Below, piece after piece: positions 1 to 12,511 of a stretch of 64,000 bases of DNA. The stretch's first letter is position 1, and each line of letters opens with the position of its first letter. The notes under the pieces are model-generated. The model saw only the letters and a program-made list of their open reading frames with translations, did not search any database and had not been told where the DNA came from. Where the stretch lies: positions 1,026,001 through 1,090,000 of the forward strand of contig JAFEUB010001102.1 in NCBI GenBank assembly GCA_024529925.1, written 5' to 3'. The stretch comes from Ophthalmolycus amberensis. Lineage: Eukaryota; Chordata; Actinopteri; Perciformes; Zoarcidae. The translations under genes and the position numbers were made by a program.

Positions 1-1769
1 AAAACATTTTGATAAACGGAGTGGAAAAAGTACTTCAACGTCATTGTCTGACTTCACTATAATCTTACACGCATCAGCAGTTTAAAGCAAAATCCAGGAA
101 ATCTGAACGTGTTCAGTCGACTCTGCTACAATGTCCGTGAACGACACTTAATAATCAGCTCAGGGAGCCTGTGTGTCTGGGCCCTGACAAGCCGGCCGAG
201 ATATTTCACTCAACACTATCGGGAACAGGCATTATAGGTCATCATGATGTCATCAGTCATCAGTGTATGATTTGCTGCAGATGTGACTCTGAAAGGAACT
301 CCTGACAGCTGCAGACAAGGACCATATGTTACAAATAGTCACATCATTTACTGGAACAACCCAGCTAGACAGACAGGTAAGTCACTGACAAAACAATGAC
401 ATCATCCTCTCGTCACCCAGACATATTGAGTCAGAGCAGAAGGCCGGAGTCTTGTTACAGAGTCTAATATTCAGAGCAGAGATGCCACATCGTGTTTAGT
501 AAGGGCTTAGTCAGCTTGCCCATGCGGCTTAATGAAACTTGAGACTTGTGTCAAAGTCTCAGATAACTGGAGTTCAAAGTGTTCAGCATCAGATAAGTCA
601 GCGAGTGTCAGGATTTCTGGCAAAAAAAAAAATCAATTAGGATTACTCTCTGATGTCATGGATCCCTGCAAATGTTAGCTCGTCAAAAGCTCAGAGGACT
701 CAGCGGTTCAATCAATACTTTTCTGCCATGTTCAGCTAAGCTATCACACTTGCCGCTTTGATTCCGAACATGAAACATAAACACTTGTGTGAGCAGGGAG
801 GTAATATGCTCCGTAAACCGACGACAGGCTCAGGCTCAGGCTGAGAACTCCGCTCCCCGCACAGACAACAACGTTAAAGCCCGTCTTCATTTGAAAGACG
901 CCAAAGCTAAAAAGCAAAAAAAAGAGGAAGAAATGCATTCTGCTGGGCTGCTATACTGGATTTTAAAACTTGAGAAATATTTTAACAAAACAAAGCTTTT
1001 ACTAGCGTTTAACAACAAAAACACCATGAGCCTCAGCCACAAAAGCACCGTCAACGCCTCAAGGGAGCTGTAGCTGTTTAATTCTAACAAAATCTGTTAA
1101 ATTAAAAGAGGTTTTAAAATGTTACTAGCCAGTGCAGTAATAGATACCCCTGTAGTGTCGACAATGAACAGAAAAGACCATCGTCGTGCATCATCTTCTC
1201 AGAAAAGAAATGGAATCAAATTCAGCAATGAAATTAATTGCAAGCCAACCCTGAAGTAGGTTGGGAATGTGGGTCTGTGCAAAGAGTAAAAGTTATTCTA
1301 TTTATATAAAAACAGCATGGGAAACACAGACAGGTGAAGAACTAAAGATAAACTATGAAATGAGGAATGCAAATGTTTTCGTACAGAGCCCAAGGGGTCA
1401 CAGAATGTTTTGATGAACAGGAATAGAATAGAGTTAGTAGAGTTCCAGAGACTTGGATGTTCTACACCAAGGAGCACTGAAGCTGCTCTGGAGGCCTGTG
1501 GTGGCCCAACCCCCTTACTCATTTTATGCTGGTTTTGCATTCTATTTGTTACCCATCCGAATGTTCTAAATGTAAAAGGTGAGACAAAGGAGGTTAAAAA
1601 GAAGAGTCCTACAGACTGTAGGTTGTGTTTGTACGTGCATGAGAGTCTGTGTGAGCCGAGTTACTGATGGACACAGACACCTGTGCTCCTGGCTCAGGTT
1701 CAGTGTGCAGCTGCTCCCTCACTTGAGAAGGCAGCAGTTAAAGTTGCTGCGCTCAGACCTTCAGATGGT

Positions 1770-1794
1770 GGGGGGGGGGGGGGGGGGGGGGGGG
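1770..1794 (+). repeat. Poly-G tract (25 G)
   Basis: An uninterrupted run of G on the plus strand. A second run of similar length lies at 7586-7611. Such runs are unstable in replication and error-prone in assembly, so the exact length is uncertain. Confidence 0.9.
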
Positions 1795-2700
1795 AACCCT
1801 ACACCCCTCCAGCAGTTTGTCAATATGACGAAGGACAGTGGACAACATGTTCCTGAAGGCAACGCGCTGCACTCTACCTTACAGCAACCAGGGATGCAAC
1901 ATGATGGATGATAACGTCATGGCGCAGCGATAGCACAAAGACGGCTCTTGATTTGGCCGATTCCTTTGACACAAGTAACAAACGACTCATCCGGCCAGGA
2001 ATTATTTTCGTGCAAATATGATTGCAGCTGAATTCACACCAACGGCATGACGTCTGTGCAACTGAAGGTATTCGCAAACACGGGGGTCAGCCTCATGGTT
2101 GCTAGCCCGTTTCAAGGCCTTTTGGCAGAGCACAGCAGTGGGGCTGTTTTGGTCGGCTATCGAATTTCAAAGCATGAGCCAACTTCTCAAAATACAACAC
2201 CTTTGAAGTGCTTCCCTTGACATGGTCAGTCAGAGCCTCATACCCACTCTTGCTTTTTGGTTGAACTTTACTAAAGTTTATCTACATCTGCAGATATACT
2301 GGCCGTGTAACTCTGCACCGGCTAACTTTTATTCTTTCCGCGGCTATTTGGGGGCCGAGAGACAGTCTGTCCTTACATCACTCGCACAGCACAGCTGATG
2401 CAAGGCCATAAATATCCCTCTGAGAAACGGAAAACCAACCCTGCAAGTATGTGGTCCCACTGAAACGGCTGCAGTGGAACACCTAGCAGTAAGTCACCTT
2501 AAAACGCCACTGCACTGATCACAACAGAAGACATTCACCTCTAACGAACGACACAAGAAATGCCCCCCGTGGGCGATCTATCAGCAAGTACTGAATTATT
2601 AATTCACCCCTCTAACAAGGCCTCTCTTCCCAGAGTGTGTACGTGTATGAGAAAGGGAGTGTTTAAAGAGTATACAAGTGATAAAGCAACAGATGGTCTA

Positions 2701-2701
<1 letters not shown>

Positions 2702-2742
<41 letters not shown>
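2702..2742. repeat. (CA)n microsatellite
   Basis: About 20 uninterrupted CA units. Open frames crossing it are repeat artefacts and not genes. Confidence 0.95.
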
Positions 2743-2746
<4 letters not shown>

Positions 2747-5700
2747 AAACAGCAATAAAAGACTCCGACACATCCAGCTGTAGTGGTGGAGGGATGACTT
2801 GACATCATCTACAATTTCCTCCGAACATTTGATTTTAGAGCGTTGTGGCTTGTGTTTGTAGACCGCAACCAGATGGTGCTCAGGAGGCTCGGTTATGGTA
2901 TCATAATGTTTATGGAATTGGGATGGTACGAGATCTGGGACAGACATCTAGAGAAACTCCTCAGAGGAGTTAGGGCTGCCTTAGATTAGGGCAGACACAA
3001 TTGAAACGGCAATGAAACGGTGTTACGATGACATCTCGCCTCCTAAAGTTTAGGCCTCTCCTTTTGAATTAAGGATCTTGGGGCAGACATGTGGAGAGAG
3101 ATGTAATTTGACTTAAGTATACCTTAGACCTCTCATGGTCTAGAGAAATTCAAGGGGAAAAAAAAGTTGCCACATGGGTTGTGTAGAAAAGGGTAAAGAC
3201 AGAGTATGCCCTTTCTGGAGGCAGGATCAAACAAAAAGGATGAAGATGTTTCAGAAGTCAGTTTTCATTGGAAGAGATGCTGGTGTGTTGAGGGCCGACT
3301 GGACATTTTACCCAGAATATGAGTCGGCTGTCAGGCGCCAGTCCTTTAGCGTTCAGCGAGAATGACGACATCATCCGGGTTATCTGAGCTTGGGTTTGGA
3401 GGCTGCAGATTTATCAACAGAAATTCTGTGTTAAAGCTGGAGAAGAAGGCGCCATCGAGCTGCATTATGGGTAATGTAGGATCCAGTGTTTTTGGATCTT
3501 GACCCATACTAGGGACTTAAGTCAAGCTAGCTCGGCCTCCGATATTTCACCATTTTTCGATCAGTCTCTCCCACGTCTCAAACCTTTATGGAAGTACAAT
3601 GCTAAACTGCTTGACTATCCCTTTAAATACCAATAACATTACATTTCCAACCCGAATAGAAATTTCAGTCCAGTTTTCATCCCAGGCTGGGACGCTATCA
3701 CAGTGTCTGATTGAAATGGATACAGTGATATGATAATTATACCAACAGAAGGGTCAAGAGCACTCTGTTCTGATTTCACTGTTGTTTTTTACATCTTCTA
3801 ACACAAGGCTAAGAAAACAAAAAGTGGGTTATTAATACTACAAGAGAGTCAAATAAAAGTTACGTACATATTTTTCCAGATGATAAATGGGTGTATACAT
3901 ATTATGCTACGGTCAAACTGTTTCTCCCCCTTTCACCGTGACGTTCAACACTTTGTCTTGGCATGGTCTCGTTCCCTCTGATCTCACTGGAAATGTATTC
4001 CAGTGAGATTGGAGGAGTCCATCATATGCACCAGAAAAGTCAGCGTGGAAAACAGACACAGAAGGAGACAAGAGGATTATGGTGGCAGCGACAGGGGGGG
4101 ATACGACAAAAATCCCAGGAATGCTGAGAAAGCATATAGCTTTCCAGGCTCGCAGACAGATGAGGAAGGAAACAAGTATTCATAGAGCATGGAAACCTAT
4201 ATACCAACTCCCTCACACACACAAAGGAAGTTACCAGTCCGGACCCACGACTTTCCAAATCAATGCATAGATGATCCGAATCTCCATTTACAGTAAAACA
4301 AAAACAGGCTGCATGATTAAACATGAAGCTATTGATGATGTGACAATCTGCCACAGTAAGACCAAACTCAAAGTACCTAAATGACCATAAGCTATAAATG
4401 AATCCGCTCTCAACAGCACTAGCTGTCATCTAATCTTCACAAGAAGCAGTTGAACGCATTGATCCATCAGGAGTTATCACTTTTCCGCAATCAAAGCGTA
4501 TTTAATGAGCCTTTTGTGTCGTCACTCAACATCTTCTTCATTGTGTAATCTCTTTTAACCGACTGTCTGGCTTGAGATTCGTATCGCATCTGCTACAGAC
4601 CAGTAAAGAAAGACCACCCATTAAATTCTTCCCAAGCCAAGCGAGTGGCCTGCCTTTTCTTCCTGTTACTAAGGGCTGCTGTATATCTTTGAGGTTTACG
4701 TCCCCTGGTTGGGCAGTTTTCAGCCTCTGCGACCGTGTGATTCACTGTCCAGTCTTTTATGACAAACACAAGGAGAGCCAACAGTTCCACAGATGTAAAC
4801 AGAGACAACCTGTAACGTCTTTATACCTCCTGTACACCTGCAGCCTGGTGGACTGCTGGAACGAGCCAACGACATGAGCCACTGACCAGTCGTTAAGGCT
4901 ACAATCTCAGCTGTACTGGTTTTTGTTCTGTTTTTCAGAAAGGGGAGCCATTATCAATTTCACACACAAGCTGCTTAGACAAACCTTGGTCTAAAAAAAA
5001 TGTTCTGGAGACTGACCGTGAAAGACTTTGCAATACAGAAAATGTAAGCGATGCGTGTCAGCGAGGATAAAAAAATAAAATAAAAACAATCAGCGTGTGT
5101 AATGTACATGGATTGCAGAACAACTGGCCTCCTGCACTGGCTGATTAGTCAAGATCATTCAACTACAGCCACGGACACACCCGCTGACAGTCACCAGACA
5201 GCACGCCTTGACAGTCTACACTGAAATGACTCTGAGTCAACTCCTATAGCCCCACCAGAAATCCCTGTTTTTGTTTTGGGCAATTTGTCAAAACTCTGTT
5301 TGGTCTTTTATGGGTACAAGAAAATGTTTCTTGTCATGGATCCAAGGGGAACATTGTGTTTCTGACTGCGATGCCTGCCAGAGAGCAGAGCAGATGCGAG
5401 ACATGTTCTGACACGGCTGGTGATAACACTCCTTCCCTCGCCACAGGACTACGTCAGCTCTACACACACACACCTCGATGCGATGCCAGTTACGACACAC
5501 GGTCGACTCTTCAGGCCATACTTATCGAAGCAAACATAAAATAGTGCATCATTTGTTCACAGCTTTTCATTTTAATGCTATAATACAACTGTGACTTTCT
5601 GGCAGCGACAAAGAAACAAAGAACTGAAAGACTGTGTGGAGTGACCTTGTGAGGCCTGACCCACATATAATTGCCTATTAACTCCCAATCATCTCGAAAA

Positions 5701-6424
5701 TAGGAACCTGCAAATATTGAACATAATTGATGATTTAACATCAATCAGTCTAACATTTCTACATCATCCCAGCCTCCAAGGTAGCAATGTAACAACGTCA
5801 GTGGGGAATGAATGTCATATCTGTGTGCGCAATAGCTGGCAGCAACGTTGGAATGATTTTGTGTGTGCGGCGCGCATGTGTGTGTGTGTGTGTGCGCGGT
5901 GTGTGGCTGCAAGTGCGAGTCTGTGTGTTTGTCAGGCAAAGCAGCACTGCACATATAAGGGCTGGAAAGTGGTTGCTGCTCTCTTCAATAGCGACAGTAG
6001 TTCATCGAGTATTTAAGATTCATTCAGTGAGGCGGTGGTGACCTAACATGGAGAGTGCAAAGCGCTGCGAAACCAACAGCATGTCCAATTAATGCCATTA
6101 ATCCAACAGACACTGCATGTTGAGACCGACTGGATTTGGGTTGGTACATACACCATAAAAGCGTGAGTGACGTGAAAATGAACGCCACAGTCTGCTGACA
6201 AAGTCCTTTACAAAAGACGACATGCATATGCTCAGGTGGGGTCATTGTGTGGAGACCAAGACGACGGAACATGAACAAAAACATGTGAACGGGCTTTTAT
6301 ATGGAAGCTTGAAGGGACAAACATGACTTTACAGGATGATCCTCAGATGTAAATCTTCAAGAAGAGTGCAAAGTCATCAATGTGCGCAGACGCAAGCAGC
6401 CTCCAATAACAGACAGTTTCTTAC

Positions 6425-6523
6425 CCTTGACACGGTGAGTGGCATGCTGAAGTCCTTGCCACCCTGCAGCCTGAAGCCCCAAGGCGCTGGGCCGCTGAGG
6501 GTTACAGAGTAAACGCTCATAGC
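6425..6523 (-). CDS. pdlim7: First PDZ exon of a PDZ-LIM (Enigma-family) protein, partial gene
   Basis: The exon reads from ATG at 6520 and encodes 32 residues starting [20 protein letters not shown]. The [12 protein letters not shown] carboxylate-binding loop is the signature of the N-terminal PDZ domain of PDLIM5, PDLIM7 and LDB3. A pyrimidine-rich acceptor precedes it (AG at 6525-6524), and a GTAAGA donor follows after residues SR, which is where this family splits its PDZ domain. The remaining PDZ and LIM exons are not in the window and should lie to the left. These proteins bind alpha-actinin or tropomyosin on actin filaments and recruit kinases through their LIM domains. I favour PDLIM7 over PDLIM5 or LDB3 mainly because human PDLIM7 lies on 5q35 like the neighbouring genes. 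The exon alone does not decide the paralogue. Confidence 0.7.
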
Positions 6524-7585
6524 CTTGGAGAAGAGAAAGGAGAAAAAAGTTTTTCAATTAGTCAGAAAGACGGGAATATGTCTTTTTCTGCTTCATCCAA
6601 GCAGCTTAGCAGCTCACTGGTTGTGTGCATTTGTTTCCAACACATTCCACACAGAAACATACATTGAAGTTGTTTTCTTTCGAGTCTATAATGTTACATC
6701 TTGGAAAAGTTCTGTTTTAAGAATAACAATGTTACAAAAATGATTGAAATGTGCCTTTTGGCAGAAATAATCTATTTAACTTTTACATATCTTACGAGAC
6801 GATAACGCACCAGATCTGACACCGGGACACAATGTTCCTACATGAATCAACATGCAGACTGACGGTGGATGCATCTCAGGTGGGCGTTTATATAAGAGGC
6901 TGACTCGGGATGTAAAATGTATACAACAAAACAAATAACATCAAAATTCTACTGGACAATAGCAACAGCAGCAGCGTTTAGCCCTCATCTTCCTTCTTTC
7001 AGAATGCAGCCAGCTCATTGTATTCAACGAACAACTCAACCATTTAAAGTGAACTATCGTGAAACATTGGCCCACAACATACAAACTTGTCCTGACATTT
7101 TTGAATATTTTACATGATTTGTCAAACCATGAAAACAGTGTGAACAATCGGCAGAACTGATTACTGAAATAGAACAGCGAGTCTCTAAATAACCTGGTAA
7201 TTTTAGAACCCAAAGGCAACTTGGGCTGTGTCACTTGCGAGAGTTACGGCTGTACTGACCTCTGTACCTGCACACCTAACACACTGCTCCTCCTCCTCCT
7301 CCTAAACCCCACCAGGTGTCATCGCTCTTTGTGACACACAGCTAGCTTCCAAAGATGCCACCATGCAAACCCACCTTGTCCTCAAGGGCTGGCCGATAGC
7401 CCAACCCTGGGAGAAAGTTTAGGAGTCAGTAAGCTAGGGCAAGCAGATTCTCTCCGTTGGCAAACCCTACCCCCGCCGCCGTCTGAGACACAGGCAAGCA
7501 CTCGCCTTTCCTCACTCCTCAGAGGCTATATAAGGAATGTAAAACTACACCAAACTATTTCAGCCCAACACCCACATGAGTCACA

Positions 7586-7611
7586 GGGGGGGGGGGGGGG
7601 GGGGGGGGGGG
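7586..7611 (+). repeat. Poly-G tract (26 G)
   Basis: An uninterrupted run of G in the presumed 5' intron of the PDZ-LIM gene, which would be poly-C in that gene's transcript. Confidence 0.9.
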
Positions 7612-8861
7612 TAGAGGAGGACGGAGAGGTAACGTCAGCTACCCCTAGATTCTGGCAAAAACCTTAACATCAAAGTCAATGGATGGTTTTTTTTTTTAAA
7701 GTGTACTTGAGAAGCAGCAGACGACCACAATTGAAGCAAAGCTTGTGGAATTCAGCATTCCTTACAGAGGGCATGAAGCACAGTGCCGGCAGACCTGCAA
7801 TTATATTTTAACATCTTAAAGTTCTTAAAGCAACAGAGAAGCTCACGACAGTAAAAACTCAAACAGGGCTCATAGAACAGAATCAGAAAAGAAATCGCAC
7901 TATGGTCCATATATACATATATATTATAACAATCAACCAGCTAAGCACCCAAATACCCCAGCCACAAAACCTGCAGATTAAATACATATACTTTTAGGAG
8001 AAATGCACGTTCTAGCTTGCATAAACAGTCTTAATAACCACAAATTGGATTAGTTTACTGTCATGTTTCTCATATTATACCTCCAACAGAGAAGCCTAAA
8101 AGACAAGAAAATGAATCATAAGATAGACTGCTTGGAACAATAAATGGAAATAGCAGCAACAGGTGATGGAAGTAGATTTAACTGTGGTAACAGCACACAG
8201 CAAATTGATTATTTCGTTGTTTTGAGCAGAACATAAGACAGTAAGTGATATGACGCCATGAAACCGGATGCATTTCAGTTAATGAAACATCATTCTCTAT
8301 ATTAAGCCAGAGGTGAAATCAACAGCCTGGTGCTCATTCAAGGTACGGTGTCCCTGCTTATGGTATTGCTATTTATAATCGATGGTGTCACCGTAATATT
8401 TCTACAGAAACTTATACTTTTAATGTAAAGTGCTGTATAGGCTACAACCCTCAAACACACGAACTTAGACGCTTCTTTCTCACAGGCGACGCAATTATGA
8501 GCTCATGTGGCTTACTTTAAAATGAATTCAGTGTGTCCAAGGAAATCTGTTGCGATGGTTAATCCCAGACTGAAGATCACAGGGCAGACCTTGAAATAAA
8601 CCCTTTACATTCACGACAGGAGTCAAGTTGGCAGGACGGAAACACGACAACTGGCTCCAACAAAGTAGTTTGCACCGCTACAGACCGGTGGGGGTTCAGA
8701 GCAGATAGACGAAACCATAAACTGCACAAATGGGAGCAACACAGCTCCATACACAAACTTAAGACTGGGGAAAAAAAGTTGCTTTTAAAAGGTAACTTCA
8801 CACACACACACGCACGCGCGAAGGAATGCATTCAAATGTTTGGACAAATTAATTAGCTCAC

Positions 8862-8896
8862 CTCTTGTCCCTCGTTGTTTTCGCCAAACATCACGT
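8862..8896 (-). other. Candidate 5' exon of the PDZ-LIM gene
   Basis: A 35-base segment on the minus strand has a T-rich acceptor ending in TAG (AG at 8898-8897) and a consensus donor GAG|GTGAGC. Joined to the PDZ exon it stays open in the same frame and contains an ATG at 8891. It could be a 5' untranslated exon or add residues MFGENNEGQE before the PDZ start. The support is splice-site quality and frame only. Confidence 0.35.
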
Positions 8897-9583
8897 CTAC
8901 CGGATGAAAAAAAAAAAGAAGTCAATTGGTAAGAAGGCTAACTTTCGGACTTCCTTAAAGCAGACGTCAGGAAGCCACCGTGGATCCCTTGGTGAGCAGC
9001 AGGATCATTCCCTCACATTCTTTTTAGTAGGACTCGCCTGAAACGTCAGAAGTCACATGGGCCGCTGCTTCATTTCATACCCGGGCTGGAAACCAGGAGA
9101 GGCCGTGCCTCGCACACATCCCGGCTGTGAAAACCAACGCTAATCCATGTCAGTCACAAGGACTTTTAATGCCGCTTAAAAATAAATAAAGTCAACAATA
9201 CATCATTGCGCAATATAAGCAAACAAATGTGAAATTGTTTAACAATAACTGGGCTCTTTCACAGAAAATCCTCAGTTCTCCCAGCCACAGGTGTGTGCAA
9301 CCAACTACTGATCAGACAAAATAGCTCTTGGGGTAAACAAAACAATAACAAAACATGTGCGTATATCTGATTTACCTACCTGTTTGTTTTAATCTTCTAC
9401 TTTTATCTGACAGCTAGTTACTGTTACTTTGAAGATTCATATTGTACATACAGTATAATAAGCTTTTAAAACAAATTAAATTAAATGTTATTATAGTCGT
9501 CATATACATTAGGTACATATATATGAAATGTAACTTCTGCATTTAACCCATAAATAGTACAAAATGTATTCGCTCCACCTCAC

Positions 9584-9620
9584 CTATACCAGCCTCGTTG
9601 CACATGCTGGGTACCACTTT
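9584..9620 (-). other. Candidate first or second 5' exon of the PDZ-LIM gene
   Basis: A 37-base segment on the minus strand follows CTTTTCAG and ends at a GTGAGG donor. Its ATG at 9605 gives a 22-base coding part in phase with the 35-base candidate exon and then with the PDZ exon, making an uninterrupted 20-codon extension. This could be chance, because three short segments can stay open together without being translated. Confidence 0.25.
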
Positions 9621-9667
9621 CTGAAAAGGCATACTTTATAAAAAAGGTTTTTAAGTTATAACTATAT

Positions 9668-9770
9668 CACTCTATAGCCTGGCGACCTGTTCCAGGCTGG
9701 AGTCGATCCCTGCTGATATTGGGCGAAGGCAGGGTACACCCTGGACAGGTCACCATGATTGGATGGATTG
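9668..9770. repeat. Fragment of a common teleost interspersed repeat
   Basis: The text around CTGGCGACCTGTTCCAGG and GGCAGGGTACACCCTGGACAG resembles a very frequent fish repeat whose copies read as a dated note on 'gaining a corrected value after a specified date'-like fixed blocks, seen here as two roughly inverted arms around GGGCGAAGGCAGGG. The copy is short and diverged. I cannot name its family with certainty. Confidence 0.5.
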
Positions 9771-10559
9771 ATAATAGTATTCTAATATTAAATAAATCAT
9801 GTGGAATAGGAATAGGCAATTGGTAAGAACAACTTTAAGGTAGCTAAGTTGTAAAAAGAAATTCAATTGGCTGGTGTGTCTTCCTTTAAAATTAGTGAGT
9901 ATACTTGCTTCTGGTAATTATGTAGATTTGGCTTGGTGCTTATTTTTAATGTTATTGCTACTTTAATTTAGGTAGTGGATTTGTGTTCTTCAATACTTCT
10001 TAGATAGTTTATATGTGTGGTATTTTAACAAGTACCATAGCTGGTTTTCTTTGTATTTTAATATTTATTGTCAACAATTGTCTGTTAAGCTGCATTTTGT
10101 GCATGAATGTGCTCTATAATGCCTATTGGTATTATTGGTATAAGTAAAACATCACTTTGAGCTGAGATGATACAGTAGTGAGGCTTTTGATCAAATGAAT
10201 CTCAGGCAGACTACAGACATGCAGCAGATGGCCAGCAGATGGAGACAATCGCGTTAAAAAAGGAGCCGGTCCCCTCGGGGTGCTGCCCTGCTCCATCATC
10301 ACAGAGAACAAGTGAAGAAATCATGAATCATCAGTGAGGGCCTGAAGTCGAAGCTTCGATTGTATATTACAGACGATTGATTTGTTCGCCCTGTTGCTTG
10401 CAGTCGTCTAACGTGACTTTAAATAGCTGATATTCGAGTGAAATATTTAGTTTGTGTTGGCGTTGCAAAACTGGTGGCCTAATTTTGGGGGCTTTGACGT
10501 TAGCTAGCGAGCTAAACCTACCCAAGCTCAGGTTAAACTTGTAAACACTTTTGTGAAAG

Positions 10560-12460
10560 ATGGCTGACAACGGCGCACACACGACTGAAGAGGACCCAGC
10601 CGCAGCTTTCCTGGCTCAAACGGAGAGCGAGATAGCGGGGATAGAGAACGACGGCGAAGGGTTCGGGGCGCTGGAAGGAGCGGGCGACGAGCAGACGTCT
10701 CCGCCGGAGCCGACACCGTCCAACTACGGCAAGTTTACGACTGAGCTAACGCCAACGTCACCTTCGACTAGCGAGCTAACGAGCTAACTAGAGCTAGCTA
10801 ATGTTCCTACCCGGTAATGTTACTATGGACTGGTAGCTTTAGTAAAGTTACTGAGGTAAAGTTTAGCAGTTCCTATACGATAACAATAGCATCACTAGCT
10901 GATACTGTCAGCTCATTTATAATTTAAAAGTTAGCCAGTTATAGCTTAGCTAGCGTAACTGACGTAACAGCTACGTTAGTAAACGTTCATTCATCCGTTT
11001 GACGTTGTAACGTATATGTATGTATATGTCAAAACTATGACAAAACTAACTTAACACTGATTACGACCAAGCAAGTATAGTAACCTTACATAGCTATTAA
11101 ACTGAGCTAGTGTTGAAACATGTTAGCTACATGTTAACCTGTAAAACCTGTCCTGTTAACTGACAAAGCTGCGCACAAAACGTCAACAAACAGGTGCTGC
11201 TGCATTTCTGCGGTCTGATGTGAGCTGTAACCTTTATCTTAAGAACAACAGTAGATCACAAGTTCACTCAGGTGATGAGAAGGGTAGCTAACTCCGAGAA
11301 GTCCATACTAACAGTAAACTTTGTTTCTATTTTTAACCATGTCAGACGGTTTCGAAGATGAGCTTGCCGCTGTGAATGGGGAAATGTTTCAGGTAAGCAT
11401 TCATCTTTAGTCTGATTCTATATTTAATTATGTGTGACGTTTATCTCTTTGTGTGTACGGTTTTATTCTGAACACCATCAAATCATTTCGTTTACTGATT
11501 TTATTTTCACTGGCATTCCTTCCTGTTATCGTGTACTTTTACATCTACTTTGTATTTGATCACGTTGCTGATTTTTCATTATAATGGAGTAAAATGGTTT
11601 ATGTCCTCCAAAAGGAGTCCAATGGCCCAACAGACAACTATGCAGCTATCGCCCAGGTGGATATTCAGAGGCAAGAGCCAGAGAGTTTACGCAAGTGGAG
11701 GGAGGAGCAGAAGACACGCCTTGAGGCGTTAGGTGAGTGAATTACTGTGTAATGCTCTTTGTAGCTGTAATGAGTCCCTGTGAATGTGTGGTTTTGTTAT
11801 GCAGCGTATTGCAGTTCACCTGTAAGACGAATGGTGCCGCACATCTAGCCTGTGTCACAGTTAGACCTAATCATATGTCAGCTCTTTTCCTCATTTGAGG
11901 ACTCTCTGACTCTGTTGTCCTCTGCTGTTGCTCCCTAACAAGACTTGGCATCCAAGGCAGCAGAGGCCGAGTGGAGAGACAAGGCCAAAAAGGAGCTGGA
12001 GGACTGGCACGTACATCAAAATGAGCAGATGGAGAAGAACAAGGTCAACAACAGGTTTGTGTCTTGACATGGCCCCGCCCGGTTAATGTGCAGAGCGGCG
12101 CCAGTTGGTTTGTAATCACTACACTCAACACATTCTATTCAGGTGAACAGATCGAGTGTTGTATTGGCAGATTATTATTTCTCCCAATAGAAACCATTTG
12201 ATTTTTAGATATTTCTGTGCATGTCAAGTCAGATGCACTATGTGTGTAATTTGTTTATTGCTTATTTCTTCTACTTAATAGATTCTATTTTAGTCAGGTT
12301 GCAGTCAGTGTTGTACGTTGTGCTTACAAACACGTTGTAGTCTCTCCTTTCCTGGACCGAGCTAACCCCGTTCTTCTCTTACACTTTCCTACAGACTCTG
12401 TCCAAGTCTGGCACGGTATTACTCTGCATCTGTGGCTCTAGTTTTGGCCAGTTTCTTCCC

Positions 12461-12511
<51 letters not shown>

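Larger units (their letters stand above)
1..6424. other. Non-coding stretch, probably intron of the PDZ-LIM gene
   Basis: I see no exon with family resemblance on either strand. The open frames here are short and lack codon structure. Because the first PDZ exon lies just to the right on the minus strand and the second PDZ exon of that family is not visible here, this is most simply the intron after the first coding exon. It holds a run of 25 G at 1770-1794, a CA microsatellite at 2702-2742 and a short TG-rich patch near 5878-5893. Confidence 0.55.

Noticed and set aside
2560..2947. Thr-His and Cys-Val repeat open frames
   Set aside because: They are the two strands of a CA microsatellite.
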